Assembly: GCA_021781455.1 (NCBI GenBank) | Contig: JAJXWV010000015.1 | Location: 1-64,000, forward strand | Direction: 5' to 3' | DNA from: Acidobacteriota bacterium | Lineage (GTDB): Bacteria; Acidobacteriota; Thermoanaerobaculia; Gp7-AA8 | DNA: 64,000 nucleotides | In this document: piece after piece, positions 50,468 through 58,436 of the stretch | Numbering within the stretch: the first letter of the stretch is position 1 | Layout of the letters: each line of letters opens with the position of its first letter | Program-made: the position numbers and the translations under genes | Notes under the pieces: model-generated | The model's input: only the letters and a program-made list of their open reading frames with translations | Databases searched by the model: none | What the model was told of the DNA's origin: nothing

Positions 50468-52159
50468 ATGCGCAAGCTCATCACCATCCTCCTTCTCTTC
50501 TCCACGGCCACGGCGTTCGCGGCGTCGAAGGCGCCGGTCCTGGCGCGGCATGCCATGGTCGCCTCGACCAGCGAGATCGCCTCGCGCGTCGGCGTGGACG
50601 TGATGAAGAAGGGCGGCAACGCCGTCGATGCTGCCGTCGCCGTCGCTTTCGCGCTGGCCGTCACCTGGCCCTCCGCCGGAAACCTGGGCGGCGGCGGCTT
50701 CATGATGGTCCGCAAGTCCGACGGAACCGCCGAGGCCATCGACTATCGAGAAAGGGCGCCGCTGGCAGCCACACGCGACATGTACCTCGATGCGAACGGC
50801 AAGGTCGTCCCGGGCGCCTCGACGCAGGGCTACAAGGCCATCGGCGTTCCGGGCACCGTGGCCGGACTGGCGCTCGCGCACAAGCGCTTCGGCCGGCTGC
50901 CGTGGGCGGATCTCGTCGAGCCGGCACGGAAACTGGCGGCGCACGGATTCACGGTCAACCAATACGTCGCCCGGGGCCTGAAGCTGAAATCGACGATCAA
51001 GCGGCTGGCACCGTTCCCCGAAAGCGTGCGCATCTTCGAGCGCAACGGCCGCTTCTACCAGCTCGGCGATCGCTTCGTGCAGCCGGATCTCGCCAGGACC
51101 CTGGCCGAGATCGAGAAAGATCCGCGCTCGTTCTACGAAGGCGATATCGCCAGGAAGATCGCCGCGGAGATGCATGCGCACGGCGGCCTCATCACTCTGG
51201 AAGACCTCCGCACGTACGAGCCGACGATCCGCAAGCCGCTGCGCGGCACTTACCGCGGCTACGAGATCATCACCATGCCGCCGCCTTCATCGGGCGGCAT
51301 CTGCCTGCTCGAGATGCTGCACATGCTCGAGCCGTACGACCTCAAGGCCATGGGCTTCCACTCCTCCGAGGAAGTGCACATCGTGGTGGAAGCGATGCGC
51401 CGCGCCTTCGCCGACCGCGCCAAATACCTCGGCGACACCGATTTCGCAAAGGGCATTCCGGTCAAAGGTCTGATCTCGCGCGCCTATGCCGACCAGATGC
51501 GGAAGAGCATCGATCCGGCGAAGGCCACGCCCAGCTCGGAGATCGGCGCCGGCGATCCGTTTCCCTACGAATCAAAGGAAACCACGCACTTCACGATCAT
51601 CGACTCGGACGGCAACGTGGTCTCCAACACCTACACGCTCAACGACAGCTTCGGCTCCGGCGTGACCGTCACCGGCGCCGGCTTCCTCCTCAACGACGAG
51701 ATGGACGACTTCACCTCCAAGCCCGGCGTGCCTAACACCTACGGCCTGCTGCAGAGCGAGGCCAACGCCATCGCGCCGAGGAAGCGGCCGCTCTCGGCGA
51801 TGACGCCGACGATCGTGCTCCGGGACGGAAAGGTCGCGTTCGCCATCGGCAGCCCGGGAGGGCCGACCATCATCAACACCGTCCTGCAGGTGATCATCAA
51901 CGTCGTCGACTTCGGCATGGACATCCAGCAGGCCATCGGCGAGCCGCGGTTCCACCACCAGTGGATGCCGGACGAGATCTATGCGGAGGCGTTCGAGTTC
52001 AACGCCGATACGCGTGCCGCGCTCGAGAAGATGGGATACGTGTTCCGGAAGAAGATCGAGGAGTTAGGCGACGCCCAGGGCGTGGCAGTGGATGCGAAGA
52101 CCGGCATGAGGCAGGGCGGCACGGATCCGCGGCTGGGCGGCGTGGCGGCCGGGTACTGA
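50468..52159 (+). CDS. ggt: Gamma-glutamyltransferase, secreted
   Basis: This 563-residue protein, synthesised as a precursor that cleaves itself, hydrolyses or transfers the gamma-glutamyl group of glutathione and similar peptides in the periplasm. A signal peptide (RKLITILLLFSTATAFA, 2-18) precedes the large-subunit motifs GGNAVDAAVA and GNLGGGGFM. The cleavage point is ETTHF, making Thr372 the nucleophile of the small subunit, and PLSAMTPTIV follows. The length is standard. It is followed after 70 bp by an M20 dipeptidase, a plausible partner that would split the released Cys-Gly-type peptides. Confidence 0.94.
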   Translation: MRKLITILLLFSTATAFAASKAPVLARHAMVASTSEIASRVGVDVMKKGGNAVDAAVAVAFALAVTWPSAGNLGGGGFMMVRKSDGTAEAIDYRERAPLAATRDMYLDANGKVVPGASTQGYKAIGVPGTVAGLALAHKRFGRLPWADLVEPARKLAAHGFTVNQYVARGLKLKSTIKRLAPFPESVRIFERNGRFYQLGDRFVQPDLARTLAEIEKDPRSFYEGDIARKIAAEMHAHGGLITLEDLRTYEPTIRKPLRGTYRGYEIITMPPPSSGGICLLEMLHMLEPYDLKAMGFHSSEEVHIVVEAMRRAFADRAKYLGDTDFAKGIPVKGLISRAYADQMRKSIDPAKATPSSEIGAGDPFPYESKETTHFTIIDSDGNVVSNTYTLNDSFGSGVTVTGAGFLLNDEMDDFTSKPGVPNTYGLLQSEANAIAPRKRPLSAMTPTIVLRDGKVAFAIGSPGGPTIINTVLQVIINVVDFGMDIQQAIGEPRFHHQWMPDEIYAEAFEFNADTRAALEKMGYVFRKKIEELGDAQGVAVDAKTGMRQGGTDPRLGGVAAGY

Positions 52160-52229
52160 TCTGCCGCGCCGGTACGATGGCAACGCACACACGCCCTCCC
52201 ATCCTCCTCCGGATACAATCCGCGCCGCT

Positions 52230-53600
52230 ATGAAGCTGGACAAGAAATCACTCACCGCTTACGCCAATGATCAGCGCACCGCCTTCGAGAACGCGCTGAA
52301 AGAGCTCGTCGAGATTCCTTCGGTCTCCTCCGAACCGGAGCGCAAAGGAGACGTCCGCCGCTGCGCCGAGCGAGCCGCGCAGATGGTCCGCGATTTCGGC
52401 GGCCAGGCGAAGTTGCTGGAGACCGAAGGCAACCCGCTCGTCTTCGGGCGCCTCGACGTCGACGGCAACGCTCCCACGGTCACCCTTTACAACCACCTCG
52501 ACGTCCAGCCGGCGTCGCGCGAGACCGAGCCGTGGAACACCGATCCGTTCGTCCTCACGAAGGACGGCGACCGTTACTTCGGCCGCGGCACGACCGACGA
52601 CAAGGGCCCGGCGCTCTCTGCGCTCTGGGGAGCGAAGGCCGCCCGCGAGGCAGGCGTCCGCGCCAACATCCACTTCCTCTGGGAGGCCGAGGAAGAGATC
52701 GGCTCGGGCAGCTTCGAGTCGGGCATCAAAGCGCACGCCGACGAACTGAAGACCGATTCCATGATCGTCTGCGACACGATCTGGGTCTCGCGCAACCGGC
52801 CGGCCTGCCCGGCGGGGCTGCGCGGCCTGCAGGGATTCGAGCTGAGCCTGGAGACCGGAACGACCGACCAGCACTCCGGCGTCACCGGCGGCGCGGCGCG
52901 CAATCCCCTCGGCGAGCTGATGAAGCTCGTCTCCGAGATGTACGACGCCACCACCGGCAAGGTGAAGATCAAAGGCTTCTACGACGACATCGTGCCGCCG
53001 AGCAAGCGCGAGATCGAGGACTTCCGCAATTCGGGATTCACGGTCAAGGGATTCATGAAGGACCACCTGTTCAAGTCGATCCGCACGAAAGACAGCATCG
53101 ACCTGATGAAGCGCATCTGGGCGATGCCTACCTTCGAGATCCACGGCGTGGTCGGCGGCTACACGGGACCGGGAATCAAGACCGTCATCCCGCCGCGTGC
53201 CACGGTGAAAGTCTCCTGCCGCCTCGTGCCGAAGCAGAACCCGAACAAGATCCTGAAGCTCGTCAGGGAGTTCGTGAAGAAGCACAACCCCGACGTGAAG
53301 ATCACGACCGAGGCGGCCATGCTGCCGTACCTAGCTCCCACGACCGGACCGTTCGCCGATGCCGTGCGCAGCGCCATGAAGTTCGCGTTCGGGCGCGAGC
53401 CGGTGTTCGTCCGCGAGGGCGGATCGATCGGCGCCGTAGTCTCGATGGAGAAGGTCTTCAAGTGCCCGGTGCTCTTCCTCGGCCTCTCCCTTCCCGAGCA
53501 CGGCTACCACGCCCCTAACGAGAACTACGACTGGCGCCAGGCCTCCGGCGGCATGATCGCGTTCGCGAAATACTTCGAAGAAGTGGCCAAGCTGGGCTGA
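52230..53600 (+). CDS. M20-family metallodipeptidase
   Basis: This 456-residue zinc peptidase of the carnosinase/PepV-like group acts on dipeptides. Metal-binding positions are visible in [12 protein letters not shown] (His and Asp), [10 protein letters not shown] (bridging Asp), [13 protein letters not shown] (catalytic and metal Glu pair) and the C-terminal [10 protein letters not shown] (His). The central dimerisation domain is intact. No signal peptide is seen, so it is cytoplasmic. Its position directly after ggt on the same strand suggests joint use in gamma-glutamyl peptide breakdown, an inference from order only. Confidence 0.92.
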   Translation: MKLDKKSLTAYANDQRTAFENALKELVEIPSVSSEPERKGDVRRCAERAAQMVRDFGGQAKLLETEGNPLVFGRLDVDGNAPTVTLYNHLDVQPASRETEPWNTDPFVLTKDGDRYFGRGTTDDKGPALSALWGAKAAREAGVRANIHFLWEAEEEIGSGSFESGIKAHADELKTDSMIVCDTIWVSRNRPACPAGLRGLQGFELSLETGTTDQHSGVTGGAARNPLGELMKLVSEMYDATTGKVKIKGFYDDIVPPSKREIEDFRNSGFTVKGFMKDHLFKSIRTKDSIDLMKRIWAMPTFEIHGVVGGYTGPGIKTVIPPRATVKVSCRLVPKQNPNKILKLVREFVKKHNPDVKITTEAAMLPYLAPTTGPFADAVRSAMKFAFGREPVFVREGGSIGAVVSMEKVFKCPVLFLGLSLPEHGYHAPNENYDWRQASGGMIAFAKYFEEVAKLG

Positions 53601-53650
53601 TGGAGTGCGGACATCCTGTCCGCCGGTCGCCGGGCTTCCAGCCCGGCGAC
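53601..53650. repeat. REP sequence between convergent genes
   Basis: GGAGTGCGGACATCCTGTCC followed by the hairpin CGCCGGGCTTCCAGCCCGGCG (53628-53648 region) lies in the 67-bp gap between the M20 gene and the minus-strand citrate synthase gene. It combines the GGAGTGCGG end of the 42077 family with the GGCTTCCAGCC core of the 47500 family. Confidence 0.75.
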
Positions 53651-53667
53651 TATTTCCACAGCGCAGT

Positions 53668-54870
53668 TCACTCCGGCGTCTGTCCCACGTACCTGGCCCG
53701 CGGCCGGATGATCGCATCGAGGCCGTACTGCTCGATGGCGTGGCCGATCCATCCGATGGCACGGCCGAGGGCGAAGAGCATGAGAGGCGAGCCGGAGGGA
53801 AGGCGAAGGACGCGCGAGAGGGCGGCCAGCGCGAAATCGATCGTGGTTTTTTCGCCGGTGAGCGACTCCCCTGCCGTTGCCACCGACTGGGCATAGACCA
53901 GCTCCGGCGATTTCGGGAAGCGCTCGCGGAGCATGCTCATGATGGCGGTGGCCCGCGGATCTCCGGTGGGATAGAGGCGGTGGCCGAATCCGTCGATGGG
54001 CTCGCCGCGACGCAGGCGCTCGGCAAGGGCGCGGCGGACGTCGCGGCTGCGGCGCAGCGCGGCGAGGAGGTTCTCGACGCGGATGGCGGCGCCTCCGTGC
54101 TTCGTTCCTTCGATCGCGGCCAGGCCGCCGATGACGACGGAGTAGGGGTTTGCGCCAGCCGAGGCAACGCAGCGAGCCGTGAACGAGCTGACGTTGAGCT
54201 CGTGATCAGCGCAGAGAATCAGCGCGGCGCGGATGAGCTCGGCAGCGTGATGACTCTTGGTCAGCCAGGCCCGCGCCAGCGTTTCCTCGATCGTATCGGA
54301 GAGCTCGGCCGACTCCGCGGCCACGCTGGTCATCAGGTTGAGAATCCGCCAGCCGCTCTGCGCCACCGCATGCGGCCTCAGGTCCCAGGCCAGCGGGTCG
54401 CGCGCCGAGACGACGGCCAGCACCGACTGCGCCCGCGAGGTGAAGGGCAATCCCGCGGCCGTCCCTCCGGAGATCACGTGCAGCGGCGTATCCGAAAAGT
54501 CGGCGTCGAAGCCTCCGGTCCAAATCAGCGAGGCCACCTGCTCGACCGAGTGCGTGGCCGACAGCCGGACCGCGTCGTGGCCGCGGTAGTAGAACTTTCC
54601 GCCGGCGATGAGCGTGATCCCCGATTCCAGGATCGGCAGGCCCCACTGCAAAGCGCGCCCGGCGGCCTTGGCGGGATCGCGACGCTCCTCGTTCCGGCGC
54701 TGCAGCCGCTCGACGTCCTCCCGCGCATATCGGCGCTCGCGCGACCGGCCCGGGCGCGCCTCGGAGCGGATGAAGCCGCGGCTGACGTAGGCATACAGCG
54801 TGGCCCGATTCACCCCCAGGCTCCGCGAGGCCTCGCCTGCCGTCATCCATCGTCCGTCGCGCCTGGTCAT
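53668..54870 (-). CDS. Citrate synthase with N-terminal helix-turn-helix
   Basis: This roughly 400-residue protein begins with a MerR/excisionase-type DNA-binding domain ([27 protein letters not shown], residues 8-34, then [11 protein letters not shown]), joined to a complete small-type citrate synthase. Catalytic elements are present: [49 protein letters not shown] and the C-terminal Asp region. Citrate synthases condense oxaloacetate and acetyl-CoA. The HTH suggests that the enzyme also binds DNA or evolved from a regulator-enzyme fusion. ATG 54870 is chosen because the -10-like TATGAT (54898-54903) lies upstream of it and overlaps the alternative GTG at 54906. 2-Methylcitrate synthase activity is possible. 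Confidence 0.85.
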   Translation of the reverse strand: MTRRDGRWMTAGEASRSLGVNRATLYAYVSRGFIRSEARPGRSRERRYAREDVERLQRRNEERRDPAKAAGRALQWGLPILESGITLIAGGKFYYRGHDAVRLSATHSVEQVASLIWTGGFDADFSDTPLHVISGGTAAGLPFTSRAQSVLAVVSARDPLAWDLRPHAVAQSGWRILNLMTSVAAESAELSDTIEETLARAWLTKSHHAAELIRAALILCADHELNVSSFTARCVASAGANPYSVVIGGLAAIEGTKHGGAAIRVENLLAALRRSRDVRRALAERLRRGEPIDGFGHRLYPTGDPRATAIMSMLRERFPKSPELVYAQSVATAGESLTGEKTTIDFALAALSRVLRLPSGSPLMLFALGRAIGWIGHAIEQYGLDAIIRPRARYVGQTPE

Positions 54871-54871
54871 G

Positions 54872-54903
54872 TTGATTCGCCGATCAATATTGACAGCATC
54901 ATA
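54872..54903 (-). promoter_or_regulatory. Palindrome and -10-like element before the HTH citrate synthase
   Basis: TTGAT-TCGCCG-ATCAA (54872-54887) is a perfect 5+5 palindrome lying directly before the ATG. TATGAT (complement of 54898-54903) is a good -10 placed so that transcription would begin near 54890, inside or beside the palindrome. Autoregulation by the protein's own HTH domain is a reasonable guess. Confidence 0.45.
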
Positions 54904-55064
54904 CACTGGATCTGGTTATCGTTTGTCAGGCCGTCCGCCGGCGCCCCCCCCGACTGCGCCCGGGTAAGAACGGCCGGGGCGGACAAGTGGCCGTAACACT
55001 TCACTTTGCGGCCTGCCGCAACCCGTTGGCCCGAACTTCGTATCATCAGAACGGAGGCGGGACG

Positions 55065-55337
55065 ATGTTCACGCTCATGATGCTCTTCGCGCTGGCTGTG
55101 ATCGGCACCATCGCGTTCTCGGCGGTGCTGGTTGCCGCTCTTCTCTTCAAGGCCGCTCTGCACATCGCTCTGCTGCCGCTCAAGCTCCTCTTCCTGCCGT
55201 TCCTGGCCATCATGATCCTGGTCAAGGTGGCTGTCCTGTTCGCCGTCGGGGCGGTGTTGTTCGCGGTGCTTCTGCCGCTGCTGATCCTCGGCGCAATCGT
55301 CGCCGCGCCGTTCCTGATCGCCAGCCTCTTCGCCTGA
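55065..55337 (+). CDS. Small hydrophobic membrane protein
   Basis: This 90-residue protein is almost entirely hydrophobic, with about three spans (FALAVIGTIAFSAVLVAALLF, LKLLFLPFLAIMILVKVAVLF, GAVLFAVLLPLLILGAIVAA). GGAGG lies 7 bp before ATG 55065, which is why I prefer it to the in-frame ATG 54987. I recognise no family. It lies 47 bp upstream of a receiver gene on the same strand. Function unknown. Confidence 0.6.
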   Translation: MFTLMMLFALAVIGTIAFSAVLVAALLFKAALHIALLPLKLLFLPFLAIMILVKVAVLFAVGAVLFAVLLPLLILGAIVAAPFLIASLFA

Positions 55338-55384
55338 GCAACGCGCCGCAACTTTGCGGTAGGATTCCCGGCCGTACAGGAACC

Positions 55385-55771
55385 ATGGACGCCGCAAAAC
55401 CTCGCGTACTCGTCGTCGACGACGACGATCCGATCCGGATCATGCTCGCCAAGATCGTCGAGCGCCTGAACATGTCCGTGGATACCGCCCGCGACGGCGA
55501 GGAGGCCATCCGCCAGATCGACAGCGACGGCTACTCCGCGATCGTCCTCGACCTGATGATGCCGAAGGTCGACGGCTATGCCGTGCTGCGGCACATGGAA
55601 CAGCATCATCGGGATCGGCTGGCCTGCACCATCATCGCCACGGCTGTTCCCCAGCCGGAGATCGCCCGCCGCTTCAACGTGCCCGTCTACCGCATCCACT
55701 CGAAGCCCTTCGACATCAGCAGGCTCATGGCGGACATCAAGGACTGCGTCGAATCGGCCACGCGGAACTGA
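55385..55771 (+). CDS. Stand-alone response-regulator receiver
   Basis: This 128-residue single CheY-like domain has DDDD (12-15), phospho-acceptor Asp56 in VLDLMMPKVDG and Lys107 in HSKPFD. It has no output domain, and no kinase is adjacent. The ATG at 55385 follows an untranslated gap of 47 bp after the small membrane protein. It resembles the receivers at 16759 and 37404 in length and pocket. Its stop is followed at once by an AGTCCTG heptamer remnant. Confidence 0.88.
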   Translation: MDAAKPRVLVVDDDDPIRIMLAKIVERLNMSVDTARDGEEAIRQIDSDGYSAIVLDLMMPKVDGYAVLRHMEQHHRDRLACTIIATAVPQPEIARRFNVPVYRIHSKPFDISRLMADIKDCVESATRN

Positions 55772-55804
55772 TGAGTCCTGAGTGACCGGAGGCCTCGTCG
55801 CTGC

Positions 55805-55890
55805 CGTATCCGGAACGCATTGCGCGTGCAATCGGGTAGCAGTCGCCGGGCAGGATGCCCGGCGACCGGCCGGCTGGAAGCCGGCACTCC
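55805..55890 (+). repeat. 86-bp direct repeat, left copy, flanking the RAYT gene
   Basis: It is identical base for base to 56643-56728 (offset 838). It begins with sequence encoding the last ten residues and stop of the transposase (as seen in the right copy), continues with the hairpin CGCCGGGCAGGATGCCCGGCG, then CCGGCTGGAAGCCGG and CACTCC. The left copy therefore holds a fossil of the transposase 3' end. Confidence 0.95.
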
Positions 55891-55965
55891 CTTCGAGGCG
55901 CTCTACTCCCGGTGGAGGGGTGCCGGCATCCTGCCGGCCGGCCGACGGGCTTCCAGCCCGGCGGC
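55866..55965. repeat. Inverted REP pair upstream of the transposase
   Basis: CCGGCCGGCTGGAAGCCGGC (from 55866) is mirrored by GCCGGCATCCTGCCGGCCGG near 55922-55941, followed by GACGGGCTTCCAGCCCGGCG. The pair forms a REPIN-like unit between the left direct repeat and the transposase start. Confidence 0.8.
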
Positions 55966-56044
55966 TGCGGTGCGCAACCGGCTGAAGCGATCCACAAAGA
56001 GTGGATTCCCCGCCGACGCCGTCGAGGCGAGGTACTTTCATTCC

Positions 56045-56677
56045 ATGCAATACGACCTCGGCCGCGTCGTCATCAAAAAGGCCCATCACCTCCCTCACTG
56101 GTACGTGGAGCACGGAATCTACTTCGTCACGTGGCACCTCGCAGACGCGTTGCCCGCCGCGGCACGCGAGCGGATCAGGAACGAGTGTGACGCGTACCTG
56201 GAACTGCTGCGATCGCGCGGTGGAGGCGCTTTGGCTGCAGAGCTCGAGCTGGTCCGGCGATTCAGGCGGAAGCTCGTCAATCGCACGCTTGATCAATGCC
56301 TCGGATCATGCGTTCTTCGCGGCGAACCCGCAGCGATCGTCGCGAACGCGATCAGGTTCTTCGATGCCAATCGGTACGAGCTTTTCGCCTGGTCCGTCAT
56401 GCCGAACCACGCGCATGCCGTCTTTTCGGCGAATGACGGCTGCTCGCTGGACGGGATCATGCACTCGTGGAAAAGCTATACGAGCAACAAGGTCAACGAG
56501 CTCCTAGGACGCGCGGGAATCTTGTGGGAACGCGAGTATCTCGATTCCACGATGCGAAACGATCGCCAGCTCCAGCGGACAATCGCGTACGTCGTTTCGA
56601 ATCCCGTGAAGGCCGAGTTGTTCGACTGGCCATTTGTCGAGTCGTATCCGGAACGCATTGCGCGTGCAATCGGGTAG
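56045..56677 (+). CDS. REP-associated tyrosine transposase (RAYT, Y1 family)
   Basis: This 210-residue single-domain HUH nuclease is related to IS200/IS605 TnpA and to the E. coli RAYT. It has the metal-binding HxH in MPNHAHAVF (His122, His124) and the catalytic tyrosine in WEREYLDS (Tyr165), followed by YVVSNPVKAEL, typical of RAYTs. Such proteins cut and join REP sequences and are thought to spread them. ATG 56045 is in register with relatives; the frame upstream is REP. The gene ends inside the right 86-bp repeat. All catalytic residues are present, so it may be active. Confidence 0.93.
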   Translation: MQYDLGRVVIKKAHHLPHWYVEHGIYFVTWHLADALPAAARERIRNECDAYLELLRSRGGGALAAELELVRRFRRKLVNRTLDQCLGSCVLRGEPAAIVANAIRFFDANRYELFAWSVMPNHAHAVFSANDGCSLDGIMHSWKSYTSNKVNELLGRAGILWEREYLDSTMRNDRQLQRTIAYVVSNPVKAELFDWPFVESYPERIARAIG

Positions 56678-56728
56678 CAGTCGCCGGGCAGGATGCCCGG
56701 CGACCGGCCGGCTGGAAGCCGGCACTCC
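56643..56728 (+). repeat. 86-bp direct repeat, right copy
   Basis: It includes codons 201-210 and the stop of the transposase, then the REP hairpins. It ends 4 bp before the stop of the minus-strand dTDP-glucose dehydratase gene, so the REP also lies between convergent genes. Confidence 0.95.
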
Positions 56729-56731
56729 TCG

Positions 56732-57760
56732 CTACCGCCCGCCGTACTGCTTCGCGTAGTAGGCCTTGTACTCCTCGCTGCGTTCCTTGATGGCGCGCCA
56801 CCACGGCTCGTTGGCCGCGTACCAGCGGACGGTGCGCTCCAGCGCTTCGTCGAAGTCGGTCGACCAGCGGAAGCCGAGGTGGTTGAGCTTGGAGGTGGAG
56901 ATCGAGTAGCGGCGGTCGTGGCCGGTGCGGTCGGCCACCGGCTTGATCAGCGACTCCGGCTTGCCCAGGACCTGCAGAACCTTGTGCGTGATCTCGCGGT
57001 TCTCGCGCTCGTTGCCGCCGCCGATGTTGTAGACCTCCGAGTTCGTGCCGTGCTCGATGAGGAAGTCGATCGCTGCGCAGTGGTCGTCGACGAACAACCA
57101 GTCGCGGACGTTGCGGCCGTCGCCGTAGAGCGGCAGGGAAAGATTGTCGATGGCGTTGGTGGCGAACAGCGGGATCAGCTTCTCCGGGTACTGGTACGGC
57201 CCGAAGTTGTTCGAGGCGCGCGTGACGATCACCGGTAGCCCGTACGTCTGCGCGTAGGCGTAGGCCATGCGGTCGCCGCCGGCCTTCGACGCGGAATACG
57301 GATTGCGCGGGTTCAGAGGATCGGACTCGGTAAACGAACCCTCGTCGATCGAGCCGTAGACCTCGTCGGTCGAGATCTGGATGAACCGCCGCAGGTTCGG
57401 AGCGTTCTTCCGCGCTTCTTCGAGCAGAACCAGCACGCCGTGGACGTCGGTCTGAATGAAGGTGCCGGCCTCCATGAGCGAGCGGTCCACGTGCGTTTCC
57501 GCGGCAAAGTTGACGACCACGTCGACGCCGCCGCCGTCCACGCCCTTGTAAGCCTCGGCCACATCGGGAGGATTGGCGATGTCGCCGTGCACGAAGCGGT
57601 AATTCGGCGAGCTTTCGTATTCGGCGAGGTTCTCGCGGATTCCGGCGTAGGTCAGCTTGTCGAGGTTCACGACGCGCGCGTCGTCGCCGTATTTCTTGAA
57701 GATGAAACGGATGAAGTTCGATCCGATGAATCCGGCGCCGCCGGTGACGAGGTAACGCAT
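56732..57760 (-). CDS. rfbB: dTDP-glucose 4,6-dehydratase
   Basis: This 342-residue extended short-chain dehydrogenase makes dTDP-4-keto-6-deoxyglucose, precursor of rhamnose and other deoxysugars. It has YLVTGGAGFIGSNF (3-16) for NAD, NFAAETHVDRS, the STDEVYGS segment with catalytic Asp/Glu, and YSASKAGGD with the Tyr-Lys pair. ATG 57760 is in family register. rfbA, rfbC and rfbD are not adjacent, so the rest of the route is elsewhere. A heptamer array begins 15 bp upstream of the start. Confidence 0.95.
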   Translation of the reverse strand: MRYLVTGGAGFIGSNFIRFIFKKYGDDARVVNLDKLTYAGIRENLAEYESSPNYRFVHGDIANPPDVAEAYKGVDGGGVDVVVNFAAETHVDRSLMEAGTFIQTDVHGVLVLLEEARKNAPNLRRFIQISTDEVYGSIDEGSFTESDPLNPRNPYSASKAGGDRMAYAYAQTYGLPVIVTRASNNFGPYQYPEKLIPLFATNAIDNLSLPLYGDGRNVRDWLFVDDHCAAIDFLIEHGTNSEVYNIGGGNERENREITHKVLQVLGKPESLIKPVADRTGHDRRYSISTSKLNHLGFRWSTDFDEALERTVRWYAANEPWWRAIKERSEEYKAYYAKQYGGR

Positions 57761-57774
57761 GAATGTTCCTTTGT

Positions 57775-57852
57775 TAGCGGGTAGCGGGTAGCGGGTAGCG
57801 GGTAGCGGGTAGGTGATCGGCCCAGGGCGCTACCCGCTACTCGCTACCCGCT
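57775..57852. repeat. Inverted heptamer array, TAGCGGG unit
   Basis: Five perfect tandem TAGCGGG units (57775-57809) are followed by a core of about 17 bp and the reverse-complement units CTACCCG, CTACTCG and CTACCCG (about 57830-57850). The right arm overlaps the 3' end and stop codon of the minus-strand small membrane gene at 57837. Confidence 0.87.
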
Positions 57853-58010
57853 GTATTGCGTGAGATCTGTTCGAGCAGCTCGATGATGCGCTGATTCTGG
57901 ACTTCCACGCGGCGCTGCGAGGCCCGCGTGCTCCGCATCCAGAGCCAGCAGAGAACGCCAATGGCCGCCGCGATGACGATCAGTACGGCGACCGCTGCGA
58001 AAGCGTCCAT
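57837..58010 (-). CDS. Small single-span membrane protein
   Basis: This 57-residue protein has an N-terminal span (FAAVAVLIVIAAAIGVLCWLW) followed by a basic, helix-forming tail (STRASQRRVEVQNQRIIELLEQIS). ATG 58010 places the span at the N-terminus; longer in-frame starts add non-hydrophobic residues. The last residues (NTAGSE) and stop come from the heptamer array at 57775. It lies between rfbB and the oxidase operon. No family recognised. Confidence 0.5.
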   Translation of the reverse strand: MDAFAAVAVLIVIAAAIGVLCWLWMRSTRASQRRVEVQNQRIIELLEQISRNTAGSE

Positions 58011-58103
58011 GACGGTGGCGGAGAGTATACGAATGCACCAGGAACTGTCATTCCCGATTGGCGCGGACGAACTCCTCGTCACTCTGACTCTGATCACGGG
58101 GCC

Positions 58104-58436
58104 TCAGTAGATCGGCCAGGCCCTCGTCAGGTAGTCGCTGAACGTCAGCACGAACAGCACACCAAGCCACAGAAAGGCGGCGATGAGCACGACCCAGGTC
58201 AGCCGCGTCGAGTGCAGCACGTGCATGAAGAAGAGAATCACGAGCGTGGCCTTGATGACCGCGATCAGCAGGGCGATGGGCGTGTTCATCATCCCCAGGT
58301 CGAGCGTCGACGCGTACCAGGTCAGCAGCGTGCCGATGGCCAGCGCAGCGAAGACCGTCAGGTACGTGCTGATCGGAGTGACGTGATGCAGCGGTGTGTG
58401 CACGTGCCCGCCTTGCGGAGGAAGGCTATCCGACAT
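58104..58436 (-). CDS. Cytochrome c oxidase subunit IV
   Basis: This 110-residue protein has three spans (TYLTVFAALAIGTLLTW, PIALLIAVIKATLVILFFMHV, WVVLIAAFLWLGVLFVL) with the FFMHVLHS motif of the prokaryotic subunit IV (COX4_pro/CtaF). It stabilises the oxidase. It overlaps the subunit III gene by 11 bp, indicating coupled translation, and is the last gene of the operon. Confidence 0.88.
   Translation of the reverse strand: MSDSLPPQGGHVHTPLHHVTPISTYLTVFAALAIGTLLTWYASTLDLGMMNTPIALLIAVIKATLVILFFMHVLHSTRLTWVVLIAAFLWLGVLFVLTFSDYLTRAWPIY

Larger units (their letters stand above)
55805..56728 (+). mobile_element. RAYT transposase unit bounded by direct repeats
   Basis: The unit is the transposase gene, its upstream REPIN-like pair and two 86-bp identical repeats, 924 bp in all. 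It lies between the receiver gene and the dTDP-glucose dehydratase gene. Unlike insertion sequences, no terminal inverted repeats or target duplication are seen. Identity of the repeats points to recent duplication, gene conversion or slippage. Confidence 0.75.

Noticed and set aside
55805..56728. Reading the transposase unit as a standard insertion sequence
   Set aside because: There are no terminal inverted repeats or short target duplications. The 86-bp direct repeats and REP content fit a RAYT locus instead.
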